Shown here one piece after another: positions 9,186-18,530 of a stretch of 64,000 nucleotides of DNA (its first letter is position 1; the number at the start of each line of letters is the position of its first letter). The position numbers were made by a program, and so were the translations under genes. Source of the stretch: Massilia sp. PDC64 (GTDB lineage: Bacteria > Pseudomonadota > Gammaproteobacteria > Burkholderiales > Burkholderiaceae_D); the NCBI RefSeq assembly GCF_900101265.1, contig NZ_FMZS01000006.1, positions 372,001 through 436,000 on the forward strand. Reading direction: 5' to 3'. Below the pieces are notes generated by a model that saw only the letters and a program-made list of their open reading frames with translations, was not told the DNA's origin and searched no databases.

Positions 9186-11015
9186 TCAGAGCGACTTCGA
9201 CTTCTCGTGCATGCCGCCGATCATGGCCGCGTCCAGCACGTCGCGCGGCAGCAGCGGCGACAGGTCCTCCAGCGGCGGCGACACGAGCGTGCCGTCCGGA
9301 CGCGCCACGACGCCCAGCTTCGGCGAGAACAGCTGTTCCGGATGCATGAACACTTCGCAGATCACGGGGCCCGTGGCGGCCTGCACGGCCTCCAGCACGG
9401 CATCGCACTCGTCCCAGTGGCGGATCTGGTAAGCGGGAATGCCGAAGCCGGCGGCCACCTTCGAGAAGTCGGGGCAGGACACGCCGGAGGCGCGATTGGT
9501 GCCCACGAATTCGCGGTCCTTGAACAGCGACTTCTGCGTGTGCTTGATCATCAAGTAGCCGTCGTTGTTGAAGATGAACAGCTTGATCGGCAGCTGGTGG
9601 TGGACCACCGTCTGCAGCTCCTGCAGGTTCATCATCATGCCGCCGTCGCAGTTCAGGCACATCACCTCGCCGCGGTCGCGCGCGAACGACACGCCCAGGG
9701 CGGCGGGCAGGCCGTAGCCCATCTCGCCCAGGCCCGTCGACGTCATCAGGCGCTGGCCTTCCTTGAAGCGCAGCACCTGGTGGCCGGACAGCAGCGCCGT
9801 GCCCATGTCGGTGACGACGATCTGGTCCGGCTTGAAGAAGCGGTTCAGGCGCTCCATGAAGCGGTACGAGTTCATCCAGCCCGGCGCGTCGGCGTGTTCC
9901 TCGCCGACCCACGGGAACTGTTCCTCGTAGGCGCGGCAACGGGCCAGCCAGTCCGTCTTCGCGGCCACGGGGGCCGGCTGCAGGCGCGCCAGCAGGGCCT
10001 CGATGAAGGCGCGCGCGTCGCAGCGCACGTTCTCGCGCGTGCGGCGCGCATGCTTGACCACTTCGTCCGCGTCGATGTCGACGACGTCGATGCGGGCCAG
10101 GCGCGCCAGTTCGTTCAGGTCGTAGCCGATCTGCGGGATCGCGAGGCGCGTGCCGATCGCCAGCACGTAGTCGCTGTTCTGCAGGATGAAGTTGGCGGCG
10201 CGCTGGCCGTACACGCCCGCGCGGCCGAACACCTGCGGGTGGCTTGAGTCGATCATGTCGATGCCGGCCCACGACACCAGCGCGGCGGCGCCCGTCGCTT
10301 CCAGCAGCGGCGCGATCAGGCGCTCGGCGCCCGCGAGGCGGATGCCGTTGCCGAGCCACAGGACGGGGCGCTCGGCCTGGCGCAGCGCGTCCAGCACGCT
10401 GTCGACCTGTGCGGAGATGGCGTCGTCGATCCACTCGGCCGCCGCCGGCGCCTCGAACTGCGCCAGCGCCGCCGGGGCGATGCGCGCGGACTGGATGTCC
10501 ATCGGGATCTCGATCCACGTGGGGCCGGGGCGGCCGTCCAGCGCGATGTGCGCGGCCTTCTGCAGCTCGAGCGCGACCTGGTCGATCGCCATCACGCGGT
10601 GCGCATACTTGGTCACGCGCTCGACCATCTGGCACGAGTCGTAGCCCTGCACGCCCCACATGCGCAGCGGATTGTCCGGGAACGTGTAGCGGCTGTTCTC
10701 GTTGCCGGCGATGCACAGGCACGGGATCGAATCGGCCCAGGCCGAGACGGTGCCCGTCACGCCGTTGGTCGAGCCGGCGCCCGTCGTCAGCAGCGCGGCG
10801 GCCAGGCGGCCGTGGGTGCGGTAATACGTCTGCACCGCCATCGTGGCGGCCTGCTCGTGGTGCACGCACACGATCTCGGTATAGCCGCGCCGCGTGATGG
10901 CTTCGAACAGGTGCACGTTGCCCGCGCCGATGATGCCGAAGGCGTGGCGGATGCCCAGTTGTTCGAGGGTGGCGGCGACGGCGTCCGCGCCCTTGATGGT
11001 GTCTTGTTGTTGCAT
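9186..11015 (-). CDS. Thiamine-diphosphate-dependent enzyme, acetolactate-synthase/YerE-like
   Basis: A 609-residue ThDP enzyme with the normal three domains. The catalytic Glu54 lies in VHHEQAATMA. A central domain has LWLGNGIRLAG, and the pyrimidine-binding region has STGLGEMGYGLPAA. The metal/ThDP motif is at residues 456-484 and reads CDGG ending in NN, so the first Gly of the classical GDG is Cys. The family decarboxylates a 2-oxo acid and transfers the acyl anion to a second carbonyl. Next to rfbFGH the best match of role is YerE, which puts a carbon branch on a CDP-4-ketosugar. Its ATG overlaps the rfbH stop by one base (TGATG). An ordinary acetolactate synthase is unlikely: there is no regulatory subunit or ilvC nearby. 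Confidence 0.83.
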   Translation of the reverse strand: MQQQDTIKGADAVAATLEQLGIRHAFGIIGAGNVHLFEAITRRGYTEIVCVHHEQAATMAVQTYYRTHGRLAAALLTTGAGSTNGVTGTVSAWADSIPCLCIAGNENSRYTFPDNPLRMWGVQGYDSCQMVERVTKYAHRVMAIDQVALELQKAAHIALDGRPGPTWIEIPMDIQSARIAPAALAQFEAPAAAEWIDDAISAQVDSVLDALRQAERPVLWLGNGIRLAGAERLIAPLLEATGAAALVSWAGIDMIDSSHPQVFGRAGVYGQRAANFILQNSDYVLAIGTRLAIPQIGYDLNELARLARIDVVDIDADEVVKHARRTRENVRCDARAFIEALLARLQPAPVAAKTDWLARCRAYEEQFPWVGEEHADAPGWMNSYRFMERLNRFFKPDQIVVTDMGTALLSGHQVLRFKEGQRLMTSTGLGEMGYGLPAALGVSFARDRGEVMCLNCDGGMMMNLQELQTVVHHQLPIKLFIFNNDGYLMIKHTQKSLFKDREFVGTNRASGVSCPDFSKVAAGFGIPAYQIRHWDECDAVLEAVQAATGPVICEVFMHPEQLFSPKLGVVARPDGTLVSPPLEDLSPLLPRDVLDAAMIGGMHEKSKSL

Positions 11016-12343
11016 CAGAAATTCACGCCAAAGAATGCTTCGATTTTCTCGATCACGAAGTCCAGCATCTCGCGGGTCAGGCCCGGGAACACGCCGATCC
11101 AGAACGTGTCGTTCATCACGCGGTCGGTGTTGGTCAGGTCGCCCGACACGCGGTAGTTCCGGCCGATCATGTACGGCTGGCGCGTCAGGTTACCGGCGAA
11201 CAGCAGGCGCGTGCCGATCTTGTACTGGTCCAGGTAAGTCAGCAGGTCCACGCGCGACGCGTTCGCTTCCGGCTTCAGCGTCATCGGGAAGCCGAACCAG
11301 GACGGGTCGGAGCCTTCCGTCGCTTCCGGCAGGATCAGGAATTCGGCGCACGACTGCAGGCGCTCCTTCAGGTAGGCGAAGTTGTCCTTGCGCGCCTGGA
11401 CGAAGTCGCCCACGCGCTCGATCTGGGCCAATCCGCAGGCGGCCTGCATGTCCGTGATCTTGAGGTTGTAGCCCAGGTGGCTGTACGTGTACTTGTGATC
11501 GTAGCCTTCCGGCAGCGTGCCCAGCTTCCAGCAGAAGCGGCGGCCGCAGGTATTGTCCTTGCCCGGCGGGCAGTAGCAGTCGCGGCCCCAGTCGCGGAAC
11601 GATTCGGCGATCAGCTTCAGTTCCGGGTTGTTGGTGAACACGGCGCCGCCTTCGCCCATCGTGATGTGGTGGGCCGGGTAGAACGACATCGTGCCGATGT
11701 CGCCGAACGTGCCGACCATCCTGCCGCGGTACGTCGATCCGAGCGCGTCGCAGCAATCCTCGATGAGCCACAAGTTGTACTTCTTGCACAGCGCCGTGAT
11801 GACGTCCAGGTTGTACGGGTTGCCGAGCGTGTGCGCCAGCATGATGGCCTTCGTCTTCGGGCCGATCGCCGCTTCCAGCTTCGTCACGTCGATGTTGTAC
11901 GTGCCCAGCTCGACGTCCACGAACACGGGGACGGCGCCGAACTGGATGATCGGGTTCACCGTCGTCGGGAAGCCCGCGGCCACGCCGATCACTTCGTCGC
12001 CCTGCTGGATGGCGCGCGCGCCCAGCTTGGGCGAGGTGAGCGTCATGAAGGCGACGAGGTTCGCGGACGAGCCCGAGTTCACGGTGATCAGGTGCTGCAC
12101 GCCGATCAGCTTGGCCAGCTTCGCTTCGAACTGGTCGTTGAACCGGCCGGTGGTCAGCCAGGCGTCGAGCGAGGCGTGCACCATCATTTCCATCTCGGGC
12201 GCGCCCACGACCTTGCCGGCGGCCGGGATCACGGTCGTGCCGGGCTCGAACGGGCGCGGCTGGCTCGCCAGGGCGCCGTACTGGCCGACCAGCTGGATGA
12301 TCTGCTCGCGCAGTTGTTCTTTGGTTTGTGCTTCGCTCATCAT
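11015..12343 (-). CDS. rfbH: CDP-4-keto-6-deoxy-D-glucose 3-dehydrase (E1), RfbH/DdhC
   Basis: A 442-residue member of the DegT aminotransferase fold that dehydrates C3 of CDP-4-keto-6-deoxyglucose on the way to 3,6-dideoxyhexoses. Two features set it apart from aminotransferases and both are visible. The PLP lysine is replaced by His in [14 protein letters not shown] (His225/226). The [2Fe-2S] cysteines match C-x57-C-x-C-x7-C exactly at Cys198, Cys256, Cys258 and Cys266. It needs an NADH-dependent ferredoxin-type reductase (E3, DdhD/AscD), which is not encoded in this window. It shares one base with rfbG (TAATG) and one with the ThDP gene. Two ATGs start the protein (12343, 12340). Confidence 0.95.
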   Translation of the reverse strand: MMSEAQTKEQLREQIIQLVGQYGALASQPRPFEPGTTVIPAAGKVVGAPEMEMMVHASLDAWLTTGRFNDQFEAKLAKLIGVQHLITVNSGSSANLVAFMTLTSPKLGARAIQQGDEVIGVAAGFPTTVNPIIQFGAVPVFVDVELGTYNIDVTKLEAAIGPKTKAIMLAHTLGNPYNLDVITALCKKYNLWLIEDCCDALGSTYRGRMVGTFGDIGTMSFYPAHHITMGEGGAVFTNNPELKLIAESFRDWGRDCYCPPGKDNTCGRRFCWKLGTLPEGYDHKYTYSHLGYNLKITDMQAACGLAQIERVGDFVQARKDNFAYLKERLQSCAEFLILPEATEGSDPSWFGFPMTLKPEANASRVDLLTYLDQYKIGTRLLFAGNLTRQPYMIGRNYRVSGDLTNTDRVMNDTFWIGVFPGLTREMLDFVIEKIEAFFGVNF

Positions 12344-13425
12344 TAGACCTTATCGGGTTGCGTATTCTGGTAGGAGGCGATTTGCGCCAGCGTGAAGTCG
12401 CGCATGTCGGCGCCGGCCGCGTGGGCCTTGTGCCAGTCGACGATGCGGACCAGCGTCTCGGCCAGCGTCCAGCGCGGCTGCCAGCCCAGGCGCGCGCGCG
12501 CCTTGGAACAGTCGAGCTTCAGGTACGTCGCTTCGTGCGGTTGCGGCGCGCCGTCGAGTTCCCACGCGGCGCCATCGCCCCACGCGGCGCACAGGCGCCC
12601 GACGATCCATTCGACCGGGCGCGCATCGGTGTCGTGCGGGCCGAAATTGAAGCCTTCGGCGAAGGCCGGGCCTTGTTCGTACAAATGTTCGGCCAGCGTC
12701 AGGTAGCCCGACAGCGGCTCCAGCACGTGCTGCCAAGGCCGGATCGCGTGCGGGCTGCGGATGCGCACCGGCTGGCCGGACGCGATTGCGCGCATCATAT
12801 CCGGAATCAGGCGGTCCTGCGCCCAGTCGCCGCCGCCGATCACGTTGCCGGCGCGGCCCGAACCGAGCGCCACGCCGTGGCGGGCATGGTCGGCCGGATT
12901 GAAGAACGACGAGCGGTAGGCACTCGTGACGAGTTCCGCGCAGCCCTTGCTGTTGCTGTAAGGATCGTAGCCGCCCATCGGCTCGTCCTCGCGGTAGCCC
13001 CACACCCATTCGCGGTTTTCGTAGCACTTGTCGCTCGTGACGTTGACGACGGCACGCACGCCAGGGGTCGCGCGCACGGCTTCGAACAGGTGGACGAGGC
13101 CCATCACGTTGGTCGAGTAGGTCTCGACCGGATTCGCGTACGAATGGCGCACGAGCGCCTGCGCGGCCATGTGGATCACGATGTCCGGGCGCGCGTCCTG
13201 CAATGCGTGCTGCAGCGTGGCGGGGTCGCGGATGTCGCCCTGCAGCGAGCGCATGCCGTGGGCCACGCCGGCAGCGTCGAACAGGCTCGGGCTGCTGGGC
13301 GGCGCCAGCGCGAAACCGGTGACATCGGCGCCCAGCTGCTGCAGCCACAGGCTCAGCCAGCTTCCCTTGAAGCCCGTGTGGCCGGTCAGGAAGACGCGCT
13401 TGCCGCGCCAGAACGATGGGTTCAT
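12343..13425 (-). CDS. rfbG: CDP-glucose 4,6-dehydratase
   Basis: A 360-residue extended SDR that converts CDP-glucose to CDP-4-keto-6-deoxyglucose. Visible are the Rossmann motif [10 protein letters not shown] near residue 14, the active-site strand [12 protein letters not shown], and the catalytic YSNSK motif in [31 protein letters not shown] is characteristic of this family. The ATG at 13425 overlaps the rfbF stop by four bases (ATGA), and the length matches the family. The product feeds RfbH. Upstream in-frame sequence lies inside rfbF and was not used. Confidence 0.96.
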   Translation of the reverse strand: MNPSFWRGKRVFLTGHTGFKGSWLSLWLQQLGADVTGFALAPPSSPSLFDAAGVAHGMRSLQGDIRDPATLQHALQDARPDIVIHMAAQALVRHSYANPVETYSTNVMGLVHLFEAVRATPGVRAVVNVTSDKCYENREWVWGYREDEPMGGYDPYSNSKGCAELVTSAYRSSFFNPADHARHGVALGSGRAGNVIGGGDWAQDRLIPDMMRAIASGQPVRIRSPHAIRPWQHVLEPLSGYLTLAEHLYEQGPAFAEGFNFGPHDTDARPVEWIVGRLCAAWGDGAAWELDGAPQPHEATYLKLDCSKARARLGWQPRWTLAETLVRIVDWHKAHAAGADMRDFTLAQIASYQNTQPDKV

Positions 13426-14195
13426 TTCCAGACTTTCCAGGGCGCCTTGCCCGTTTGCCAAAGTTCTTCCAGCAACACCTTGTCGCGCAGCGTGTCCATC
13501 GGGTGCCAGAAGCCCGTGTGGCGGAAGGCCGAGAGCTGGCCTTCGTCCGCCAGGTGCTCCATCGGTTCCTTTTCCCACACGGTCGCGTCGCCGTCGATGT
13601 AGTCGATGACCTTCGGCGACAGCACGAAGTAGCCGCCGTTGATCCAGGCGCCGTCGCCCTGCGGTTTTTCGCGGAACGCCATCACGCGCTCGCCTTCGAA
13701 GTCGATGGCGCCGAAGCGGCCCGGCGGCTGCACGGCCGTCATCGTGCCGAGCAGGCCGTGTTCCTTGTGGAAAGCCAGCGAGGCGCCGATGTCGATGTCG
13801 GCCACGCCGTCGCCGTACGTGAAGCAGAACGCCTCGTCGCCCTCGACGAAGCGGCGCACGCGCTTCAGCCGGCCGCCCGTCATGCTCGTGTCGCCCGTGT
13901 CGACCAGGGTCACTTTCCACGGCTCGGCGAAGCGCTGGTGCACTTCCATCGAATTGTTCTGCAGGTCGAAGGTGACGTCAGATGTGTGCAGGAAATAGTT
14001 GGCAAAAAATTCCTTGATCACATAGCCCTTGTAGCCGCAGCAGATGACGAACTCGTTGATCCCGTGGGCCGAGTACTGCTTCATGATGTGCCACAGGATC
14101 GGCTTGCCGCCGATCTCGACCATGGGCTTCGGCTTGATGGTCGTTTCTTCGCTGAGTCGGGTGCCGAGGCCGCCGGCAAGGATCACTGCTTTCAT
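13422..14195 (-). CDS. rfbF: Glucose-1-phosphate cytidylyltransferase
   Basis: A 257-residue nucleotidyltransferase that makes CDP-glucose from CTP and glucose-1-phosphate, the first step of the CDP-3,6-dideoxyhexose route. The N-terminus [18 protein letters not shown] is the classical nucleotidyltransferase loop, with [12 protein letters not shown] next. [10 protein letters not shown] carries the metal-binding Asp, and ENG-type REKP and GGYFV motifs follow. It opens the rfbFGH block. The 74-base gap before it is the largest space inside the operon, and a weak -10-like TACAAT on the minus strand (14246-14241) could give an internal promoter, although no good -35 is seen. Confidence 0.96.
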   Translation of the reverse strand: MKAVILAGGLGTRLSEETTIKPKPMVEIGGKPILWHIMKQYSAHGINEFVICCGYKGYVIKEFFANYFLHTSDVTFDLQNNSMEVHQRFAEPWKVTLVDTGDTSMTGGRLKRVRRFVEGDEAFCFTYGDGVADIDIGASLAFHKEHGLLGTMTAVQPPGRFGAIDFEGERVMAFREKPQGDGAWINGGYFVLSPKVIDYIDGDATVWEKEPMEHLADEGQLSAFRHTGFWHPMDTLRDKVLLEELWQTGKAPWKVWK

Positions 14196-14269
14196 GGTAT
14201 CGATTGTGCGTGAGAGGGGTTTCTGTCATCGCTGAGGCGGATTGTAGCCCGCACCCGGCGCCGATGGCG

Positions 14270-14761
14270 TCATGGTTGCGTCTGGTCCGCCTGGGTAGCG
14301 CCGTCGAGCATGCGCACGACCCGCGCCGGGTTGCCCACGACGAGCGCGTGAGGCGGCACGTCGCGCGTGACGACGGCGCCCGCGCCGACCATGGCGTGGT
14401 GTCCGATCGTCACGCCCGGCAGGATCACGGCGCCGGCGCCGATCGACGCGTGGTGCTCGATGACCGTCTGCGGAAAACTGTCGGGATACTGCTTCGAGCG
14501 CGGATAGAGGTCGTTCGTGAACGTGGCGTTGGGGCCGATGAACACGTTGTCGCCCACGCGCAGGCCGTCCCACAGGTACACCCCGCATTTCACGGTGACG
14601 TTGTCGCCGATCACGACGTCGTTCTCGACGAGGCAGTGCGCGTTGATGTTGCAGTTGTCGCCGATGACGGCGTCCTTGAGCACGACGCAGAACTGCCAGA
14701 CCGTCGTGGTCGGGCCGATGCGCGTCGCGTGCACGTCGGCCAGCGGATGGATTTTCGCCAT
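14270..14761 (-). CDS. Hexapeptide-repeat sugar N-acyltransferase, FdtC/QdtC-like
   Basis: A 163-residue left-handed beta-helix acyltransferase. Imperfect hexapeptides run through most of the protein, for example [30 protein letters not shown] and [21 protein letters not shown] near the N-terminus and [10 protein letters not shown] near the C-terminus are typical of sugar N-acetyltransferases. A good Shine-Dalgarno sequence (AAAGGA) precedes the ATG. It is the third member of a block with a 3,4-ketoisomerase and a PLP aminotransferase. It therefore most likely acetylates the 3-amino group of a dTDP-3-amino-3,6-dideoxyhexose, using acetyl-CoA. Other acyl groups cannot be excluded. Confidence 0.85.
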   Translation of the reverse strand: MAKIHPLADVHATRIGPTTTVWQFCVVLKDAVIGDNCNINAHCLVENDVVIGDNVTVKCGVYLWDGLRVGDNVFIGPNATFTNDLYPRSKQYPDSFPQTVIEHHASIGAGAVILPGVTIGHHAMVGAGAVVTRDVPPHALVVGNPARVVRMLDGATQADQTQP

Positions 14762-14770
14762 GTCGGTCCT

Positions 14771-15880
14771 TTACAGCGAGGCAACGGCTGCGCGCACGGC
14801 GGCGGCCACCTGTTCGACTTGCCCGGCCGTCAGGCCCGGGCCCATCGGCAGGCTCAGCACCTCGCGGTGGATCGCCTCGGCGATGGGGAAGTCGCCTTCC
14901 TTGTAGCCCAGTTCCGCGTACGCCTGCTGCAGGTGCGGCGCGATGGGGTAGTGGACGATCGTGCCGATGCCGGATTCGGCCAGCTTCGCGGCCAGCGCGT
15001 CGCGCTTCGCATGACGTACGACGTACAGGTGCCACACCGGCTCGGCCCACTCGGGGACGTGCGGCAGCGCCAGGCCGTCGATGCCGGCCAGCAGGCGGTC
15101 GTATTGCGCGGCAACGGCGCGGCGCGCGGCATTGTCGGCATCCAGCGCGGCCAGCTTGACGGACAGGAATGCGGCCTGCAGCTCGTCCAGGCGCGAGTTA
15201 AAGCCTTGCACGAGGTTGTGGTACTTCTTCTGCGAACCGTAATTGCGGTAGGTGCGCACGATGGTGTCGAGCGCATCGTCGTCCGTGACGATGCCGCCGC
15301 CGTCGCCCAGGGCGCCCAGGTTCTTGCCCGGATAAAAGCTGAACGCGGCCGCGTCGCCCAGGCTGCCCGTGCGCCGGCCTTTGTAGCGCGCGCCGTGGGC
15401 CTGCGCGGCATCCTCGATGACCTTCAGGCCGTGCTTGTCGGCCAGCGCGCGCAGCGGGTCCATGTCGGCCGGCTGGCCGTACAGGTGCACGGCGACGATG
15501 GCGCGCGTGTTCGGCGTGATCGCGGCTTCCACGCGGGCCGGGTCGAGGTTGTACGTCGCCTCGACGGGCTCCACCGGCACGGGCGTCGCGCCGCACTGGC
15601 TCACGGCGAGCCACGTCGCGATGAACGTGTTCGACGGGACGATGACTTCGTCGCCCGCCTGGATGCCGTAGCCTTTCAGCGCCAGCATGATGGCATCGAG
15701 GCCGTTGGCCACGCCGATGCCGTGCTTTGCCTCGCAATAGGCGGCGAAGCGCTGCTCGAACTGTTCGACCTCCTTGCCGAGGATGTACCAGCCGGATTCC
15801 AGCACGCGGGAAAACGCTGCCTGCAGGTCGGCGGCATGGGCCAGGTTGATGGCCTTCAGGTCGAGGAATGGGATGCTCAT
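14771..15880 (-). CDS. dTDP-3-keto-6-deoxyhexose 3-aminotransferase, FdtB/QdtB-like
   Basis: A 369-residue DegT/DnrJ/EryC1 aminotransferase. It keeps the PLP-binding lysine in [15 protein letters not shown], unlike RfbH in the same operon. Other family motifs are [34 protein letters not shown] and [12 protein letters not shown]. It would transfer amino groups from glutamate to C3 of the keto sugar made by the neighbouring ketoisomerase. The ATG at 15880 overlaps the ketoisomerase stop by four bases (ATGA), which fixes the start; the frame is open beyond this but runs through the upstream genes. Confidence 0.9.
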   Translation of the reverse strand: MSIPFLDLKAINLAHAADLQAAFSRVLESGWYILGKEVEQFEQRFAAYCEAKHGIGVANGLDAIMLALKGYGIQAGDEVIVPSNTFIATWLAVSQCGATPVPVEPVEATYNLDPARVEAAITPNTRAIVAVHLYGQPADMDPLRALADKHGLKVIEDAAQAHGARYKGRRTGSLGDAAAFSFYPGKNLGALGDGGGIVTDDDALDTIVRTYRNYGSQKKYHNLVQGFNSRLDELQAAFLSVKLAALDADNAARRAVAAQYDRLLAGIDGLALPHVPEWAEPVWHLYVVRHAKRDALAAKLAESGIGTIVHYPIAPHLQQAYAELGYKEGDFPIAEAIHREVLSLPMGPGLTAGQVEQVAAAVRAAVASL

Positions 15881-16311
15881 GGCTTGGCTTTCTCGGAATC
15901 GTGACGGCGCACCATCGCGGCGAACTCGTCGTAGTCGTAGTAGTAGTCCGCCTTGTCGAACTTGGTCGAGGCCATCACGAGGCACACGCCGCCGGACGAA
16001 AAGTTCTCCACTTCGCGCCACATCATCTTCGGGATGTACAGGCCGTAGTACGAGCGGTTCAGGTGGAATTTCTTGCGTTCGTAGCCGTCGTCGACGATCA
16101 CGTCGAAGCTGCCGGACATCGCGATCATCAGCTGCTGCAGCTCGACGTGGCCGTGGCCCGCGCGGGCCGAGCCGCCCGGCACGTCGTACAGGTAGTACAC
16201 GCGCTCGATGTCGAACGGGATGTGGATGCCGCCTTCGACCACCGACAGGTTGCCGCGCGGGTCGTGGTGTTTCGGCAGGTCGATGAGGCGGCACTGTTCC
16301 ATCATGGGCAT
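15877..16311 (-). CDS. dTDP-4-keto-6-deoxyhexose 3,4-ketoisomerase, FdtA/QdtA-like (WxcM cupin)
   Basis: A 144-residue single-domain cupin. [38 protein letters not shown] and [12 protein letters not shown] are the family hallmarks, including the HGH that aligns with the catalytic His pair. The enzyme moves the keto group from C4 to C3 of dTDP-4-keto-6-deoxyglucose, and stereochemistry decides between fucose- and quinovose-type products; that cannot be read here. RmlA and RmlB, needed upstream, are not in the window. Three ATGs lie near the start (16311, 16305, 16302); the first was used, five bases after the GT2 stop. Confidence 0.9.
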   Translation of the reverse strand: MPMMEQCRLIDLPKHHDPRGNLSVVEGGIHIPFDIERVYYLYDVPGGSARAGHGHVELQQLMIAMSGSFDVIVDDGYERKKFHLNRSYYGLYIPKMMWREVENFSSGGVCLVMASTKFDKADYYYDYDEFAAMVRRHDSEKAKP

Positions 16312-16316
16312 GATGA

Positions 16317-17195
16317 TCAATCCTTCAGGTTGGCGAGATAGGCGAGGTAGCGTTCGTACGCGGGCGGGATCTGCGCGAACACGCCGCGCAGCGATTCGAA
16401 CACGCCGTGCACCTGGTCGCGCGTGCCGGCGAGTTCCGCCGTCGTGATCACGCCCTGCGCGTGGGCGGCCCACAGCAGGTCGATGTAGTCGGAGAAGCAG
16501 TAGCCGAAGTTCGGATTCGCGTTCGGGTTCGAATTCGACTGCAGTACCGGGTCGCGCCGGAAGTAGCTCAGTTCCTCGTCGATGTAGAACGCCGAGCCGC
16601 CCGCGGCCAGGTTGATGTACGCGGCCACGTCGGCCAGGCCGTGCGTGCAGTCGTGCGGGCCCACGGCGAACAGCGCCTTCGGGCCGATGTTCCACAGCGT
16701 GTCGCGCCGGAACAGGATGGTCGAGAACTCGCCGACGAAGTTGCGCATGCCGAGCGTCATGTCGCGCTGCATGTCGCGGCCCGTCATGCTGCCGCTGGCC
16801 TCGTACGGGCGGCGCGTCTCGACGCGGCGGTTGGCGGCATCGATCACCTGGCTCGCGGAGAACACGAGTTGCACGTCCGGCCGGTCCTGCAGCGCCGCGA
16901 CCATGCGTTCGATGCAGAACGGATGCAGGATGTCGTCGTCGAACAGCGGCTTGACCAGCTCGCCCTTGGCGGAGAAAAACGCGGCCAGCACGTTCGCTTC
17001 GCGGATGGCGCTGTTGCGCTGGTAGATCACGCCGGGGAAGCGCGCGCAGATGTCGCGGATGGCTTCCGTCCTGCAGTTGTCGCTGACGACGATCTCCGTG
17101 TTCGGGTACGTCTGGCCGATGGCCGAGCGCAGGCATTGCTCGAAATGCTCGGCCTTGTACGACGGGATGACGATGCTGACTTTGGGGTAGTGCAT
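16317..17195 (-). CDS. Glycosyltransferase family 2
   Basis: A 292-residue GT-A glycosyltransferase: [19 protein letters not shown] at the start, EIVVSDNCR, and the metal motif [12 protein letters not shown]. It parallels the GT2 at 4288-5220, especially the DDD-x-x-HP motif and the overall length, so the two may be distant paralogues that add different sugars of one glycan. The start at 17195 was chosen because the open upstream extension lies inside the next gene. It is 11 bases after the fusion gene and 5 bases before fdtA-like. Donor and acceptor are unknown. Confidence 0.87.
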   Translation of the reverse strand: MHYPKVSIVIPSYKAEHFEQCLRSAIGQTYPNTEIVVSDNCRTEAIRDICARFPGVIYQRNSAIREANVLAAFFSAKGELVKPLFDDDILHPFCIERMVAALQDRPDVQLVFSASQVIDAANRRVETRRPYEASGSMTGRDMQRDMTLGMRNFVGEFSTILFRRDTLWNIGPKALFAVGPHDCTHGLADVAAYINLAAGGSAFYIDEELSYFRRDPVLQSNSNPNANPNFGYCFSDYIDLLWAAHAQGVITTAELAGTRDQVHGVFESLRGVFAQIPPAYERYLAYLANLKD

Positions 17196-17206
17196 GAAGG
17201 TCTCCG

Positions 17207-18517
17207 TCAGGCGGCTTGCGCCACGATCACGAATTGCCAGGCCTGGGCATCCTGCACGGCCAGTTCGCCGTCGGTGTTGCCCGCCTGGGCCAGCGCGCGG
17301 ATCGCGGGCAGGAAGGCGTCGCGTCCGGGTTCGTCGCGCACGACGGGCGAGCCGCCGATGAATTCGAAGCCGGCGGCGCGCAGCAGGTCGAGGATCGTGG
17401 CGCGGGTGAACAGGTGCAGGTCGCCCGGCGCCACCGGCGTGTCGGCGCGGTAGTGCAGGTCGCCCAGCGCGAGGCGCGCGAACACGCTCCAGTGCTGGCT
17501 GTTGCGGATCGACAGGACGACCTTGCCGCCGGGTGCGATCTGGCGCCGCACCATGGCCAGCAGGGCGGCCGGATCGCGCACCTGGGAGAGCACGTCGCCC
17601 AGCACCCAGCAGTCGGCGCCGGCCGTGTGCGCGCCCAGGCGCCAGTCGGCCGCCTCGACGTCGGCGTGGAACACGTAGTCGCAGTGCGGGCGCGCCAGGT
17701 CGGCCAGCTGCGCGTCCTTCTCGATGCCCGTGTAGCGCACGATCGGGAAGCGGGCGCGGTAGGCCTTGGCGAACGTGCCGTCGCCGCAGCCGACGTCGAC
17801 GACGCGCTGCGCGTCCGCCGGCATGAAGTGCAACAGGTAGGCATTGACTTCGCTGCCGGCCGACGGCAGGTCGTAGTGATAGCCGCCCGTGCGCTTGACG
17901 GTGCCCTGCCACGGGTGCCTGATGTAGTGGATCGCTTCGGGCGAGTGAAAGTCGTCCTTGACCCAGTCCACGTGGCCGATCAGGTCGCGGCGGCCGGCGC
18001 GGTGGAGCGCGAGCATGGTCGTGATCAGCGGCGCGCCGTGCTTGATGGGCAGGGGCCACTGGCGCACGACGTCGATGTTGACGAGCATGCAGGCGGGGTG
18101 CAGGTACGCGACCGCGCCGTCGTCCGGACGGTCGTAGCCCTGCTCGTTGACCTGCTGGATGCCGCCGACGCCCCACATGCCGGGCGCCAGGTGCGCCTGC
18201 AGCGATTCGAGAAAGCCGGCGCGCTTGATCTCCACGTCCGAGTCGAGGAACAGCACCTGGCCGGACAGCGGCAGGTTCTCGATCGCCCACGTCATGCCGG
18301 GGCCGTGGTGGATGTTGTAGCCGAACGGGATGAATTCGACGTTCGGGAAGCGCGCCGTCACGGGCGCGATCTGCGCGGCGATCTCGGGCCGCGAGCCGTC
18401 GATCACGTACACCTTGTTCGGATAGAACTGGCGGAACGTGCGCAGCAGGGCTTCGATGAGGTCGGGCGAGTTGTACGAGACCGTGACGACGGGGATGTTG
18501 GCGATGGCGTTGTCCAT
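17207..18517 (-). CDS. Glycosyltransferase-methyltransferase fusion protein
   Basis: A 436-residue two-domain protein. Residues ~8-215 are a GT-A glycosyltransferase with PVVTVSYNSPDLIEALLR and the metal motif FLDSDVEI. Residues ~230-430 are a class I SAM methyltransferase with motif I VVDVGCGDGTF near 240, the acidic TGIEKDA strand, and LGDVLSQVRDP. The C-terminus ends LHLFTRA ... ELAVQDAQAWQF. The same C-terminal block, in degraded form, ends the next protein (18531-21011). Such fusions would extend and methylate a glycan in one polypeptide. A start at 18517 leaves 13 bases to the upstream stop. Confidence 0.85.
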   Translation of the reverse strand: MDNAIANIPVVTVSYNSPDLIEALLRTFRQFYPNKVYVIDGSRPEIAAQIAPVTARFPNVEFIPFGYNIHHGPGMTWAIENLPLSGQVLFLDSDVEIKRAGFLESLQAHLAPGMWGVGGIQQVNEQGYDRPDDGAVAYLHPACMLVNIDVVRQWPLPIKHGAPLITTMLALHRAGRRDLIGHVDWVKDDFHSPEAIHYIRHPWQGTVKRTGGYHYDLPSAGSEVNAYLLHFMPADAQRVVDVGCGDGTFAKAYRARFPIVRYTGIEKDAQLADLARPHCDYVFHADVEAADWRLGAHTAGADCWVLGDVLSQVRDPAALLAMVRRQIAPGGKVVLSIRNSQHWSVFARLALGDLHYRADTPVAPGDLHLFTRATILDLLRAAGFEFIGGSPVVRDEPGRDAFLPAIRALAQAGNTDGELAVQDAQAWQFVIVAQAA

Positions 18518-18530
18518 GTTTTCCGGTGAA

